Of a stretch of DNA of 64,000 bases, positions 36,178-45,614 are shown piece after piece. This DNA comes from an uncultured Bacteriovorax sp. GTDB taxonomy: Bacteria > Bdellovibrionota > Bacteriovoracia > Bacteriovoracales > Bacteriovoracaceae. The notes beneath the pieces were generated by a model. That model had not been told where the DNA came from. It saw nothing but the letters and a program-made list of their open reading frames with translations, and made no database searches. Each line of letters begins with the position of its first letter. The stretch's first letter is position 1. Both the position numbers and the translations under genes were made by a program. Where the stretch lies: NCBI GenBank assembly GCA_946480715.1, contig CAMLKK010000009.1:27263-91262 (forward strand), written 5' to 3'.

Positions 36178-36789
36178 ATGACTGATAAAGTAACGTTCTA
36201 CTACAATCCTATGTCACGCGCGCGTCTTTCACATTGGATGCTGGAAGAAAGTGGTGCACCTTATGAAATTAAAATCGTTGACTGGAAAGACGGTACAGCA
36301 AAAACTCCCGAGTACCTAAAGCTTAATCCTATGGGGAAAGTTCCTACAATCGTCCATAAAGGCGTTGTGGTGACTGAAGGAGCGGCGATCTGTTCGTACC
36401 TTGCGGATGCTTTCCCTGAAAACAAATTGGCGCCTGCGATTGATGATCCTCGTCGCGGAAGTTATTACCGATGGATGTTCTTCACCATTAATTGTGTCGA
36501 ACAAGCCGTGTTTGATCACGTCATTCCTCGAACAAAAGAAATTCCGGCAGCCTCATTAGGATATGGATCTTTTGATCTGACGATGAGTACGCTTGAAAGT
36601 GCGGTAAAAGAAAACTATCTGGTCGGAGAACAATTCACGGCCGCTGATTTATATCTAAGTGCTAACCTCAATTGGTATTTTTTCACGAAAATGTTAACGC
36701 CTACGCCGACGTTACAAAAATACGTTGATCGCTGTATCAATCGACCTGCCTATAAAAGAGCAGACGATATGTCGAAAACCTACATGTAG
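36178..36789 (+). CDS. Glutathione S-transferase family protein
   Basis: A 203-residue cytosolic GST. The N-terminal thioredoxin fold shows YNPMSRARLSHWMLEES, with cis-Pro in GKVPTIVHKG and the glutathione-binding EGAAICSYLAD. The C-terminal helical domain is complete (FTAADLYLSANLNW). The catalytic position is probably Ser in NPMSRAR. AAAGGAAAAAACT precedes the ATG. Detoxification role assumed; substrate unknown. A terminator follows. Confidence 0.93.
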   Translation: MTDKVTFYYNPMSRARLSHWMLEESGAPYEIKIVDWKDGTAKTPEYLKLNPMGKVPTIVHKGVVVTEGAAICSYLADAFPENKLAPAIDDPRRGSYYRWMFFTINCVEQAVFDHVIPRTKEIPAASLGYGSFDLTMSTLESAVKENYLVGEQFTAADLYLSANLNWYFFTKMLTPTPTLQKYVDRCINRPAYKRADDMSKTYM

Positions 36790-36833
36790 GCATGGCCCGT
36801 TTTTGTGGCATTAAATTGACTTTATTCAGAGAG

Positions 36834-36858
36834 AAGCCTGGCCAAGTCCAGGCTTTTA
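36834..36858 (+). terminator. Rho-independent terminator after the GST gene
   Basis: An 8-bp stem AAGCCTGG / CCAGGCTT (36834-36841, 36848-36855) with loop CCAAGT and a short T run. Confidence 0.7.
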
Positions 36859-36892
36859 CATTGGGAAGATAATTGGGGGTTATACTCTATGA

Positions 36893-37252
36893 ATGAAGAT
36901 TTTAATTGTAGATGACGAAGAAAAAATCAGAGAAATGTATAAAGACTTTCTCAATCTGATGAACAAAGAAAAACTCACTTTTAGCCAGGATGGTGTCGAA
37001 GCTTTAATGAAATGTCTCGGGGAAAAATTCGATTTAATTCTTCTCGATTATAAAATGCCGAAAATGAATGGAGTGGATCTTCTCACAGTCCTTCGCGGTG
37101 GTGGCCTTAACAAAGATACGCCAGTTGTGATGATCTCAGGCGAGATGGGTACGTTTGATATCGCACCAGAATTGATGAAGGAAACTCACCTCATGCCTAA
37201 GCCGATTACCTTTAAAAAATTAGGTGATGTGATGACAACCATCATGCACTAA
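36893..37252 (+). CDS. Single-domain response regulator
   Basis: 119 residues, a receiver domain only. Acidic pocket D7-D8, phospho-acceptor Asp52 (LILLDYKMPKMNG), conserved Ser in VVMISGEMG and Lys in MPKPITF. No output domain, so it must act by protein contact or in a phosphorelay. Closely similar to the receivers at 61585 and 62020. A TATACT box ends 6 bases before the ATG and there is no ribosome site, so the transcript may be leaderless. No kinase is adjacent. Confidence 0.93.
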   Translation: MKILIVDDEEKIREMYKDFLNLMNKEKLTFSQDGVEALMKCLGEKFDLILLDYKMPKMNGVDLLTVLRGGGLNKDTPVVMISGEMGTFDIAPELMKETHLMPKPITFKKLGDVMTTIMH

Positions 37253-37253
37253 T

Positions 37254-37553
37254 TTATTTGTATCCCTTCGTTGAACCATCCATATTCTGTCGTGTGCATT
37301 TAAAACGATTAATTTCTTTTGGACGTTTTTTTAAATGTTTAAGATGGCCTTGATTGTTTGCCCGTTTTCTCCAACGATCATAATCTTTAAGTGGCAGTGC
37401 CTTTCGCATGAATTTTACGGCTTCATTAGGCGTAAGACCGAACTGTTCTTGGATGGCCTCAAAAGGAGTGCGGTCTTCCCAGCACATGCGTACGATCCGA
37501 TCTCGGTCCTCTAAAGATAGTGTTGCAAAAAGTTCTTCGACTTTATTTTTCAT
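37254..37553 (-). CDS. TIGR03643-family protein
   Basis: 99 residues, matching the family by the helical start LSLEDRDRIVRMCWEDRTPF, then IQEQFGLTPNEAVKFMR and LPLKDYDRWRKR. It is a small cytosolic protein, very basic at the C-terminus. The core looks like a helix-turn-helix, so nucleic-acid binding is plausible but unproven. It stands in the same direction as radD, 34 bases after that gene. Confidence 0.85.
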   Translation of the reverse strand: MKNKVEELFATLSLEDRDRIVRMCWEDRTPFEAIQEQFGLTPNEAVKFMRKALPLKDYDRWRKRANNQGHLKHLKKRPKEINRFKCTRQNMDGSTKGYK

Positions 37554-37587
37554 GCAAACATTTTAACGTGAAAACATAAAGGTGAGA

Positions 37588-39327
37588 CTAAGACAGTTCT
37601 TCGGCAAAAATCTTTTCTGTAATCTTCCAGAATTTTTCTTGTTTTCTAGCAATGACAAAAGAAGGAAGACGTAAAAGCTTTTGATACTTAATGACATCTT
37701 TTGGATTATCCAGATCAACAGCAAGCTCCGGTTTTCTTAAATGGGAACGTAAGAAGTTGATGTTGAATTTTTTTACGGAAGTTGGATTACTGAAAAAATG
37801 GGCTTCACTGACATATTGCCCATCAACATCGTAGTAGCGAACATCCAGATAGGGATTTCCGTTTTTATCTAAACGTTCATCGAACGTGATTTTTTCCGGC
37901 GTGAGAACGTGAGCATTTTTTGAAAGCTTCGCTTGTTTAAGTTTAGCGTCGGCATCAATGAGTGTGGCCGCACATTTTTCACAGGCACGTGCAGTGACAT
38001 CATTTTCAATTCCGCACGCGTGACAAAGTTTATAACGAAAGCGAAATCCACACGGCGTGATTTTCATAGTAATAGGATCTTGGGTAGCTCCTTTACACTT
38101 GCGTCCGAAGTGTTCCATCACATCACCATCGTAATCGACATAACCCCAAAAATGATTTTGGAAATCACACTCTGGACAGGAGACGATGACAGGAACCGTA
38201 TCTTTCGTTGGTCTTTTATCTGCGATCTCTGGAGTATAAATATCGTGTCCCATTCCGGTGTAATCGAGAATAAAACAATCACTTTTACCAGGTTCTAAGC
38301 GAAGGCCGCGACCAACAATTTGCTGATACAGACTATTAGATTCCGTCGGTCGAAGAATCGCAATGACATCGACGTGAGGAGCATCGAATCCTGTGGTGAG
38401 AACGGAAACGTTTACAAGGTATTTAAATTTTTTATTCTTAAAATCTTCGACGATGCTGTCTCGTTCACTAATGTCTGTATCACCTAGAACTAATCGCGCT
38501 TCACCTTCAGGCAAATACGTCATGATTTCTTCAGCGTGTTTTACAGTACTGCTGAAAATCATGACTCCTTTGCGATTAAAGCGCTCAGTAATGTCGACAA
38601 TGTTTTTAACGATAAGAGGAGTGAGACGTTTCTGATTTTTTAAAAGTTCTTCAACTTCCGCATGCGTGTACATTCGATTTTTTTCAGTGAGTTCTGAAAA
38701 ATCATAACAGGTAACCGGAATGTCCACTTTTACCGGTTGAGTGAGAAATTTATTTTTAATCATGTAGGTGAGTGGAAGCTCATACACACATTGTTTGAAG
38801 AAACGATTCTGTTCTGTTTTAAGTTCTCCAAGATTGGAGTATTCATAAATCCAACCAAGTCCTAGGCGATACGGAGTTGCAGTTAAGCCTAAAATGCAAA
38901 GTTTTGGATTACGCTCTTGAAGCTTGCGAATGACATCTTGATATTGAGTGGCGCCTTCTTCTGCAACTCGGTGACACTCATCTATAACGAGTAGTGAGAA
39001 GTCTTCAAAAAAAGCATTTGGTGCGCGAGCAACAGATTGAACACTTCCAAAAATGGCCTTTTGATCCCAATCTTTTTTTCCTAAACTTGCAGAAAAAATT
39101 CCGGCCTCAAGACCATAACTTTTATACTTTTGATAATTCTGTTCAACGAGTTCTTTAACGTGGGCGAGAACGAGAACTCGCCCTTTAGCAATGCGAGCGA
39201 GTTCGGCAATAACTAAACTTTTCCCTGCACCCGTTGGAAGAACGATGAGAGCAGGTTCTCTTTTTTTCTGAAAATACTTAATTGTATTATCGACAGCTTC
39301 TTGCTGATAATCGCGGAGTTTGTACAT
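37588..39327 (-). CDS. radD: RadD-like DEAD/DEAH DNA helicase
   Basis: 579 residues, close in length and order to E. coli RadD (YejH), a superfamily 2 ATPase in DNA repair and recombination. Walker A is in [16 protein letters not shown], Walker B in [13 protein letters not shown], motif III in [16 protein letters not shown], motifs V/VI in [20 protein letters not shown] and [10 protein letters not shown]. The C-terminal zinc-binding part is present: CPECDF, then CKGA..CGFRF and CHACG..CEKC. Cytosolic. No ribosome site stands out before the ATG at 39327. Confidence 0.95.
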   Translation of the reverse strand: MYKLRDYQQEAVDNTIKYFQKKREPALIVLPTGAGKSLVIAELARIAKGRVLVLAHVKELVEQNYQKYKSYGLEAGIFSASLGKKDWDQKAIFGSVQSVARAPNAFFEDFSLLVIDECHRVAEEGATQYQDVIRKLQERNPKLCILGLTATPYRLGLGWIYEYSNLGELKTEQNRFFKQCVYELPLTYMIKNKFLTQPVKVDIPVTCYDFSELTEKNRMYTHAEVEELLKNQKRLTPLIVKNIVDITERFNRKGVMIFSSTVKHAEEIMTYLPEGEARLVLGDTDISERDSIVEDFKNKKFKYLVNVSVLTTGFDAPHVDVIAILRPTESNSLYQQIVGRGLRLEPGKSDCFILDYTGMGHDIYTPEIADKRPTKDTVPVIVSCPECDFQNHFWGYVDYDGDVMEHFGRKCKGATQDPITMKITPCGFRFRYKLCHACGIENDVTARACEKCAATLIDADAKLKQAKLSKNAHVLTPEKITFDERLDKNGNPYLDVRYYDVDGQYVSEAHFFSNPTSVKKFNINFLRSHLRKPELAVDLDNPKDVIKYQKLLRLPSFVIARKQEKFWKITEKIFAEELS

Positions 39328-39446
39328 ATGACGAGATCGTAAAGCACATCTATGAAAATGTACATCTACTATTTACAACTAGATAGAGCTCAGATGTAAG
39401 ACTTGTTAAAGGGACATTTCAAAGCATTTTATTTAAAATCGTTTTT

Positions 39447-40538
39447 ATGTTCAAACTTTTCTCACTTTGCTTTTTATTTTTGCCGTTGTCTGTCATTGCG
39501 GGCGTGAAAGCACCTGCGATTTTAGAGCAGTATGAATTCTCGCAAAAAGAATCAGTGGAAGTTTTTCTAAAATTTCCAGAGTTGCTAGTTCTGGATGTGG
39601 CCTCGGAATATGTGGCCCAAACTGAAGATGATGAATTCACGCTCAAGCTTTATTCAGAAATTTCTAACGATGTTTATATTGTAAAAAAATCACTACAAAA
39701 TGAAAACGTGAGTATTGAAAAGGCCTTTGTTCCTTTTGAAATAAACGTTCGCGAATTTACTGGACCCATTCAAGGAACTCTTTTTGAAACCATTCAAAAA
39801 GAAACTGGTAGTGAAAAACTGGCCAGACAAATGGCTGAAGCTTTCAAAGATGATTTTTCCACAACAAAAGGACTCATCGTCGATGCTCAATACTCATTGT
39901 CAGTGACTGAGTATTTTGAAAACGGTCGATTCATTAAGTTTGGTGATGTTCAACATGCAAAACTTGTTGTCGGTCGTGCCACTTCAGAGCGAGTGTTGAA
40001 GCAAGATTTAAAAACTCTCACCTGGTCACTAACGAGCGAACTTTCTGAGTTTCAAAAAATATTCTACGCTCCTGTAAGATCAAACAGAGTTTCAAGTCTT
40101 TTTCAATTTAACAGAAGACATCCGGTAAAAAGAAGAATCCAGCCTCACAATGGAATTGATTTTGTTGCTAAAAGCGGAACGCCTGTTTACCCAGCTCTCG
40201 AGGGAACTATCATTGCGATGGGAAGGACAAGAGCAAAAGGGAATTATATTCTTATTGAACATGATAATGGCTATCAAACGACTTATGATCATCTTCGTAA
40301 ATTTACAAAAGGTTTAAGAATTGGTGATCGAGTCCAGCTTAACAATCAAATCGGTGAAGTAGGAAGAACAGGTTATGCAACTGGTGCTCATCTTCATTTT
40401 GGTGTTTTGAAAAATGACTTATACATCAATCCTGTTCTTCTTTTAAAAGAATACACTTTTGCTCAACGCGATTCATTTGAGACTGCTGACCTTGAAGAAG
40501 AGTCAGATCCAGAAACTACTTTCGTGCTTCCCCAATAG
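39447..40538 (+). CDS. Secreted M23-family peptidoglycan endopeptidase
   Basis: A 363-residue protein with signal peptide MFKLFSLCFLFLPLSVIAG. Residues about 30-210 form an OapA/SH3-like N-terminal part, and 215-345 an M23 domain. Zinc ligands: His234 and Asp238 in PHNGIDFVAK, and His317 of HLHFGV (His315 being catalytic). It has the usual glycyl-glycine endopeptidase context (YQTTYDHLRKF). All metal ligands are present, so it is probably active on cell-wall cross-links, in division or in prey-wall digestion. It overlaps the convergent gene by 23 bases. Confidence 0.94.
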   Translation: MFKLFSLCFLFLPLSVIAGVKAPAILEQYEFSQKESVEVFLKFPELLVLDVASEYVAQTEDDEFTLKLYSEISNDVYIVKKSLQNENVSIEKAFVPFEINVREFTGPIQGTLFETIQKETGSEKLARQMAEAFKDDFSTTKGLIVDAQYSLSVTEYFENGRFIKFGDVQHAKLVVGRATSERVLKQDLKTLTWSLTSELSEFQKIFYAPVRSNRVSSLFQFNRRHPVKRRIQPHNGIDFVAKSGTPVYPALEGTIIAMGRTRAKGNYILIEHDNGYQTTYDHLRKFTKGLRIGDRVQLNNQIGEVGRTGYATGAHLHFGVLKNDLYINPVLLLKEYTFAQRDSFETADLEEESDPETTFVLPQ

Positions 40539-41499
40539 TATCCGCCATCGTTGCATTTCTTTCACCCATTGGTTTCGGTGAACCCGTCGTCGTGTCTTTC
40601 ATTGTTTGATGTTCAAGTTCTGCATTTATCTCGGCACCGAGAAGAATAACGAAGCTTGAAATGTAGAGCCACATAAGAAGAACGATGAAGGCACCAAGTG
40701 AGCCATACGTTTTATTGAATTCACCAAACTCGGAAGCGTACCATGAAAATCCGAGCGAAGCGATGGCCCATAAAACAGACGCGATGACAGCACCCCATGA
40801 AACCCAACGCCATTTTGGTTTATGTCTGCTGGGAGCAAAACGATAGACGACTGAGAGGAAAAGTGAAAAAAGTCCGAGGAGAACAACCCAACTTGAAGCT
40901 CCGACAATTTTTTCGATCGTGTCTCCAAATTCAAAATTTCCCATGAGAGCGGGAAGTGCTATGACAACGAGAACTGCAACAACACTTAATACAATTCCTA
41001 AAAATGTTAATCCTATGGCGACGAGATTTCTTTTTACAAATCCTCGTTTTTCTCTTTCATCATGAATGATATTTGTCGCCTCAATAATCGCACTGGCCGC
41101 TTTAGATGATGAATAGAGCGAAAGGAGAAGTGCAACTATAGTAGAAAATCCTAATGTGCTGCTCGCTTTTGCTGATAGAGTTGTGAGTTGATTGCGAAGA
41201 ATTTCTTGAAACTCGTTCGGTATGAATCGTCCGATTTTAGAAATATGATTTGAAATTTCTCCTGGATCAGAAATCCATGCATACATGAGCACAATAGAAG
41301 TAATAGCAGGCACAAAGGCCAAAAATGCATAATAGGACATGGCCGCTGAAATAAGACTTAAACGGTCGTTACCAATTTCGTCTTTGATTCTGAAGATAGT
41401 ATCTTTCCAACCTTTCGCCGGAATTTGTGATGGCTTCGTGGCCTGTCTCCCTCGCGAATTATCCTTAGCGGTCCCGTTGGCCCAAGTTGTTGTTCCCAT
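40516..41499 (-). CDS. YihY/BrkB-family membrane protein
   Basis: 327 residues with six predicted helices; family motifs include LISAAMSYYAFLAFVPAI, SSSKAASAIIEATNIIHDE and GAFIVLLMWLYISSFVILLG. The N-terminal 35 residues are polar. Historically named ribonuclease BN in error; actual function is unknown (possibly envelope or transport related). GGAGGT precedes the ATG, immediately preceded by the palindrome at 41512-41526. Confidence 0.93.
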   Translation of the reverse strand: MGTTTWANGTAKDNSRGRQATKPSQIPAKGWKDTIFRIKDEIGNDRLSLISAAMSYYAFLAFVPAITSIVLMYAWISDPGEISNHISKIGRFIPNEFQEILRNQLTTLSAKASSTLGFSTIVALLLSLYSSSKAASAIIEATNIIHDEREKRGFVKRNLVAIGLTFLGIVLSVVAVLVVIALPALMGNFEFGDTIEKIVGASSWVVLLGLFSLFLSVVYRFAPSRHKPKWRWVSWGAVIASVLWAIASLGFSWYASEFGEFNKTYGSLGAFIVLLMWLYISSFVILLGAEINAELEHQTMKDTTTGSPKPMGERNATMADTIGEARK

Positions 41500-41511
41500 A
41501 ATAGTACCTCC

Positions 41512-41526
41512 GGCATTTAAAATGCC
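41512..41526. promoter_or_regulatory. Short palindrome before the BrkB gene
   Basis: GGCATTT-A-AAATGCC: two perfect 7-bp arms directly before the GGAGGT ribosome site. Its one-base centre cannot form a stable hairpin loop, so a protein site is more likely. Confidence 0.35.
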
Positions 41527-41560
41527 AGATCGATGCCATTAAAAGATGCTTAGAGTTCAA

Positions 41561-42433
41561 CTAAATTTTTTTGAGCTTTTTTTGGAATTCAAGAGGTGTC
41601 ATGTTTTCGCACTTTCTGAAGAAACGCGAGAAATAGTTTGGATCATCGAATCCAACTTCGTAACCAATTTCAGCAACTGTTAGATCCGAATAACTGAGTA
41701 AACGTTTGGCCTCAAGAATGAATCGTTCCTGAATCATTAAGCGAGGAGCTTTTCGGTGAGTGCGATTAAGGTGAGCGATAAGTGTTTTAGATGTTACACC
41801 TAGTTTGCGAGCATAAAATTCTACAGCATGCTCTTTTTTGTAATGAGTATTCACGAGATCGATAAATTTTTCAGATAAACTTTGAGGGAGAAACTGTTGT
41901 GTACCTTTTCCTACGATGCGAACAATTTGAACTAGAAGTCCTGTGAGATAACCCTGTAAGCTGATATCGTAAAAATCTTGCGCTTCTTTAAAATCACGGT
42001 GCATTTCCTGGCAAATCGTGAGGAGATTTTTTACTTCGTTATTACTCAATTCAAAGACGTTCTCTGCAATCATTAATTGATTGATAAGTGAGCTGGAAAT
42101 AGGAACGTTCACGTCTAAGGATTCACGCTTAAACTCGATCACATAACCTTTTAATTCTTTTTCTAGAACACATTGGTGAACTTGACCTGGCTTTAAAATA
42201 TAAAGCTGGTTTCCTTTGATCTGATGTTTATTAAAATCGATGACGTGAGAGCCGTTACCTTTTTCTAATATAATAATTTGAAAAAAAGCGTGCTTATGCG
42301 GAAGTAAAACATTTGGGACCATGCGATCGTTCAAGCAATCAATTCTGATTTCGCTTAAAGACGCTTGTGTATATCCATGAGAATCTAATGGATAATAGAT
42401 GTTCAAATCGTGTGAGTTTATTTTGTTGTCCAA
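41561..42433 (-). CDS. AraC-family transcriptional regulator
   Basis: 290 residues: cupin-type sensor domain (about 30-120, HKHAFFQIIILEKGNGSHVI, LKPGQVHQ) and a C-terminal pair of helix-turn-helices (KLGVTSKTLIAHLNRTH, then TVAEIGYEVGFDDPNYFSRFF). Divergent from the class III aminotransferase across 141 bases, which makes that gene its likely target. The ligand is unknown; cupin AraC proteins often bind small organic molecules. No obvious inverted repeat was found in the intergenic region. Confidence 0.93.
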   Translation of the reverse strand: MDNKINSHDLNIYYPLDSHGYTQASLSEIRIDCLNDRMVPNVLLPHKHAFFQIIILEKGNGSHVIDFNKHQIKGNQLYILKPGQVHQCVLEKELKGYVIEFKRESLDVNVPISSSLINQLMIAENVFELSNNEVKNLLTICQEMHRDFKEAQDFYDISLQGYLTGLLVQIVRIVGKGTQQFLPQSLSEKFIDLVNTHYKKEHAVEFYARKLGVTSKTLIAHLNRTHRKAPRLMIQERFILEAKRLLSYSDLTVAEIGYEVGFDDPNYFSRFFRKCENMTPLEFQKKLKKI

Positions 42434-42574
42434 ATTATTTTTTAAGTTTTCTTTAGTTTGTGTTTTGTGAATGTAGTATATGGTGTGCAGCAGTTAGACA
42501 GAAGAGAGATTTCACACTTTAAATAGCACAAACGCGTCTGTAACGGCCCAAAGAATTTTTCTCGAAAATTACAT

Positions 42575-43786
42575 TTGGCCTCATCGTTGCTTTCTCATTT
42601 AAGTATGAGAACAGAACAAATTGATCATAAATATTTAGGGCGTGATTCAGATTCAGACAAAATAGAAGTCGAAAGAATTGCGGGTAGTTCACTTTTTACA
42701 GCTGATGGAAAAACACATATCGATTTCGTCATGGGATGGTGTGTGGGGAATTTTGGTTGGGATAATCCAGAGATAAAAAATCGGCTAAAAAACTTTAAAG
42801 GTCCGGATTATGTGAGTCCCCATCATCTGTATAAACCGTGGACTGAACTCGCCCAAAAACTTCACGCTCTTGCTCCTGGTAAACTAAAAAAAAGTTTTAG
42901 GGCCACGGGGGGAACTGAAGCTGTAGAAATCGCTTTATCCGCGGCGATGTCTTATACCGAACGAACAAAATTTATTTCCGTTGATGGCGCTTACCATGGC
43001 GATTCCATTGTTGCTCGCAGTATCGGTTCACCAAACTATGGTGATTGGTATCGCAACCCTTTCAGTGCACACAGAATGCGCACGCCGCTCGATTCCCGAA
43101 GTGCAGAGCACGTGGAACTGTGGCTTAAAAATAAAGATATCGCTGCGATCATTATGGAACCTGTCATTTGCAATAAGGGTGTAACAATTCCTACTCAGGA
43201 GTTTATGAATCACATTCAAACGGCCTGTAAAAAATATGGAACACTTTTAATCATGGATGAAGTTGCCACAGGTTTTTTGAGAACAGGAAAAATGTTTGCA
43301 TCGGAACATTACAATGTTCAACCGGACATTATGTGTTTGGGAAAAGCGATCAGTGGGGGATTCGCTCCGATGGGAGCAACATTGATGACTGATGAAGTAG
43401 CAGAGGCCATGCACTATGACAGTAGCTACTATTCTACTTATGGATGGCATCCACTAAGTGTGGAAGCAGCACTAGGCACGTTGGATTATCTGCAGAAAAA
43501 TTTTGCTTTTCTCCAAATGAACATTAGAGAAATCAGTCACTATATCGTCGAGCAACTCTCTCTCATGGAATTTAAATTTGAGCCTACTATCCGTCATAAA
43601 GGTATGGCATTTGGCGTTTCTTTCAAAGATAGGGAAGGGAATTACGGTTCAAAGATTGTAGAAAAAGCACGTACGAATGGGTTGCTATTATCTGAAGCTG
43701 AAAGAGGCTTCACGATGTTTCCAGCGCTCAACATCGATAGGGCCACGGTCGATGAAGCTTTAGCAATACTTCTAAAAAGTATTTAA
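42575..43786 (+). CDS. Class III pyridoxal-phosphate aminotransferase
   Basis: 403 residues from TTG 42575; ATG 42605 is an alternative and neither has a ribosome site. PLP-binding features: ATGGTEAVEIALSAA, DGAYHGDS, MDEVATGFLRTG (Asp to the pyridine N) and the Schiff-base Lys in MCLGKAISGGFAP. Size and motifs fit omega-aminotransferases or glutamate-1-semialdehyde-type enzymes. The substrate is not predictable. Probably regulated by the divergent AraC protein. Nothing biosynthetic accompanies it. Confidence 0.9.
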   Translation: MASSLLSHLSMRTEQIDHKYLGRDSDSDKIEVERIAGSSLFTADGKTHIDFVMGWCVGNFGWDNPEIKNRLKNFKGPDYVSPHHLYKPWTELAQKLHALAPGKLKKSFRATGGTEAVEIALSAAMSYTERTKFISVDGAYHGDSIVARSIGSPNYGDWYRNPFSAHRMRTPLDSRSAEHVELWLKNKDIAAIIMEPVICNKGVTIPTQEFMNHIQTACKKYGTLLIMDEVATGFLRTGKMFASEHYNVQPDIMCLGKAISGGFAPMGATLMTDEVAEAMHYDSSYYSTYGWHPLSVEAALGTLDYLQKNFAFLQMNIREISHYIVEQLSLMEFKFEPTIRHKGMAFGVSFKDREGNYGSKIVEKARTNGLLLSEAERGFTMFPALNIDRATVDEALAILLKSI

Positions 43787-43872
43787 TTCAGAAGCTAGAC
43801 AAAATTAAAAAGCGCCATAGAATCATTGTATGGACCAACATCTGCACCACTCGCATAACTTGTATCTTGTGA

Positions 43873-44205
43873 CTTTTTGATGTGTTTAGAATTGAGCAAG
43901 TCATAACTAATCTACTAAGTAATGCGCTCAAATACGGCAATAAAAAACCCGTAGAAGTTTCGATGAAGATCCAGTCTGGAAATGTCATTGTCTCGTTTAA
44001 AGACAACGGAATTGGAATTTCAAAAGAAGATCAAAACAAAATTTTCAATCGTTTTGAGCGCGGAGGAAGTCCTCCGCAAAGTGCAGGCCTTGGTCTAGGA
44101 CTCTCAATTGTTGAAGATAGCGTTCGGACGCACCAAGGAGAAATTTGGGTAGAAAGTGAAGTCGGTAAGGGCTCCACTTTCTATGTTTCATTTCCGTTAG
44201 CTTAA
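43873..44205 (+). pseudogene. Histidine kinase fragment, HATPase_c only
   Basis: From 43873 the frame encodes only a kinase ATPase domain: FRIEQVITNLLSNALKYG (N box), DNGIGISKEDQ (G1), AGLGLGLSIVED (G2), GSTFYVSFPL (end). A stop at 43870 cuts it off; no HisKA or sensor precedes, and the first start is a GTG at 43882 without a ribosome site. It is most simply the 3' remnant of a deleted kinase. A separate ATPase partner protein is possible but less likely. Confidence 0.75.
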
Positions 44206-45150
44206 CAATTCTTCCAATTTATCAAATGATCCCGTCCAGCCCATCATCATACTTGGACGTGCACCAGTAAAAGTTGCGAGCTCTTCAGATGTTGAATTTT
44301 TATCAATATCAGTTTGCACTTTCACACGCGTATAATTATTTTCTTCTTCGGTAAAAGTCAGTGTGACTTTCATATTAAGCGGCCATGTTCCTGAGAATGG
44401 CGCACGAATAACATTTCCATTTTCATCGCTGAAATTCTGGAGATATTGCATACTGTATGGTTTTTCAATTTTCAGGTATTCGATTTTTCCATACATTTTC
44501 ATCTGATCGTTACCCATGCAATAAACAATGCTTCCGCCTTCACGAATATCAACATGCGTGTTTTTCATGGTCATACCAGTAGGAGGCAGCCATTTTTCAA
44601 AGTGCTCGGCATTCGTCCACATCTCAAAAACTTTTTCGATGGGAGCTTTGAATGAACGTTGAATAATGAAGGGCTCATTTCCTTTTGTTTCTTTTTCTAA
44701 ATATTCACCTAGGCGATCCCAAGTAGAATTTCCACTAGCTTGTTTAATGAATTTTTTTGTTTGTTCCGCTGCTTCAGCAGTCGCCAGGGCCATTGTCATT
44801 TCCATTTGCGTTCTGTCGCCTTTTAAAGGAGTGAAGACTACAGTCACTCTAAAAAGAGCAGGTCTCTCTTCGAGATCATTACCACCATGATCGTAAACGA
44901 GACGAGCGTTCTTTTCGACCTCATGATACTTAGTTATGTTATGAAATGTTTCACCATTTGGTCCGTGCATAATATAATCCCATGTACCACCCGGACGCAG
45001 ATCTTTACTGTTAGTTGTAATAGACCAGCCACGAGGCCCCCACCACTGCGCTGCTTGTTTTGGATCACTCCAGGCATCCCAAACTAGATTAACAGGAGCA
45101 TCGTAAATACGAGTAAGATAAATTTCATTTGGTTTATTTTTTGCGGACAT
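44197..45150 (-). CDS. Two-domain SRPBCC (AHSA1-like) protein
   Basis: 317 residues containing two consecutive SRPBCC domains: about 1-145 (IYDAPVNLVWDAWSDPKQ, WWGPRGWS) and about 155-317 (SFKAPIEKVFEMWTNAEHFEKWLPP). Most family members have one domain. These helix-grip folds bind hydrophobic ligands. The 5' end overlaps arsR-like gene by 17 bases, so the two form an operon, the standard arrangement for this family. The 3' end overlaps the kinase fragment by 9 bases. Confidence 0.92.
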   Translation of the reverse strand: MSAKNKPNEIYLTRIYDAPVNLVWDAWSDPKQAAQWWGPRGWSITTNSKDLRPGGTWDYIMHGPNGETFHNITKYHEVEKNARLVYDHGGNDLEERPALFRVTVVFTPLKGDRTQMEMTMALATAEAAEQTKKFIKQASGNSTWDRLGEYLEKETKGNEPFIIQRSFKAPIEKVFEMWTNAEHFEKWLPPTGMTMKNTHVDIREGGSIVYCMGNDQMKMYGKIEYLKIEKPYSMQYLQNFSDENGNVIRAPFSGTWPLNMKVTLTFTEEENNYTRVKVQTDIDKNSTSEELATFTGARPSMMMGWTGSFDKLEELLS

Positions 45151-45502
45151 TTTTTTTCCCCTTATTTTTTTTGGCGGTCACAGTTTTTAAATATTCATCA
45201 AGACGATCAAAACTTTCTTCCCAAGATTGGCGATATTGCTCCATCCAGTCAGTTGCTTCTTTCAATGGTTCAGTATTGAGTTTGCATGATCTAAATTGAG
45301 CATCCTTCGTTTTTGTCACAAGGCCCGCGTTCTCTAAAACTTTTAGATGTTTGGTAACTGCAGGTAGGCTCATTTCCTTAAGAAAAGGTTCTGCAATGTC
45401 TGTGACGTTGGATTCACCCTCTGAAAGTTTGGCCAGAATCGCCCTGCGAGTAGGGTCGGCCAGCGCTGAAAATGTGAGACTTAAATAATCAATAGCACCC
45501 AT
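45134..45502 (-). CDS. ArsR-family winged-helix repressor
   Basis: 122 residues: LTFSALADPTRRAILAKLS opens a typical ArsR domain, the recognition helix is in EMSLPAVTKHLKVLENAGLV, followed by the wing. It lacks the metal-binding CxC motif, so it belongs to the non-metal group commonly paired with SRPBCC proteins. The tail is Lys-rich. It probably represses its own operon through the repeats directly upstream. Confidence 0.93.
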   Translation of the reverse strand: MGAIDYLSLTFSALADPTRRAILAKLSEGESNVTDIAEPFLKEMSLPAVTKHLKVLENAGLVTKTKDAQFRSCKLNTEPLKEATDWMEQYRQSWEESFDRLDEYLKTVTAKKNKGKKNVRKK

Positions 45503-45511
45503 AATAAACCT

Positions 45512-45536
45512 TTTGGTTAATTAACTGTTTGGTTAA
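45512..45536. promoter_or_regulatory. Candidate ArsR operator
   Basis: Two direct copies of TTTGGTTAA (45512-45520 and 45528-45536) flank a palindrome GTTAATTAAC (45516-45525). They lie 10-34 bases before the ArsR start. Confidence 0.55.
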
Positions 45537-45602
45537 ATATACCATCACCTACAAGGGTGTCAAGCTCAAGAATTCTTAAAGTACCAAAGGCCTGAATATT
45601 GC

Positions 45603-45608
45603 TATAAT
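45603..45608 (+). promoter_or_regulatory. Extended -10 element before the membrane kinase
   Basis: TGCTATAAT (TATAAT 45603-45608), an extended -10, six bases before the ATG at 45615. There is no good -35 and no ribosome site, suggesting a leaderless or very short leader transcript. Confidence 0.45.
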
Positions 45609-45614
45609 CCACTT

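Noticed and set aside
43795..43910. Minus-strand frame ending in GADVGPYNDSMALFNFV
   Set aside because: Protein-like but with no start, no ribosome site and antisense to the kinase remnant; could be a degraded 3' end, but not enough to call.
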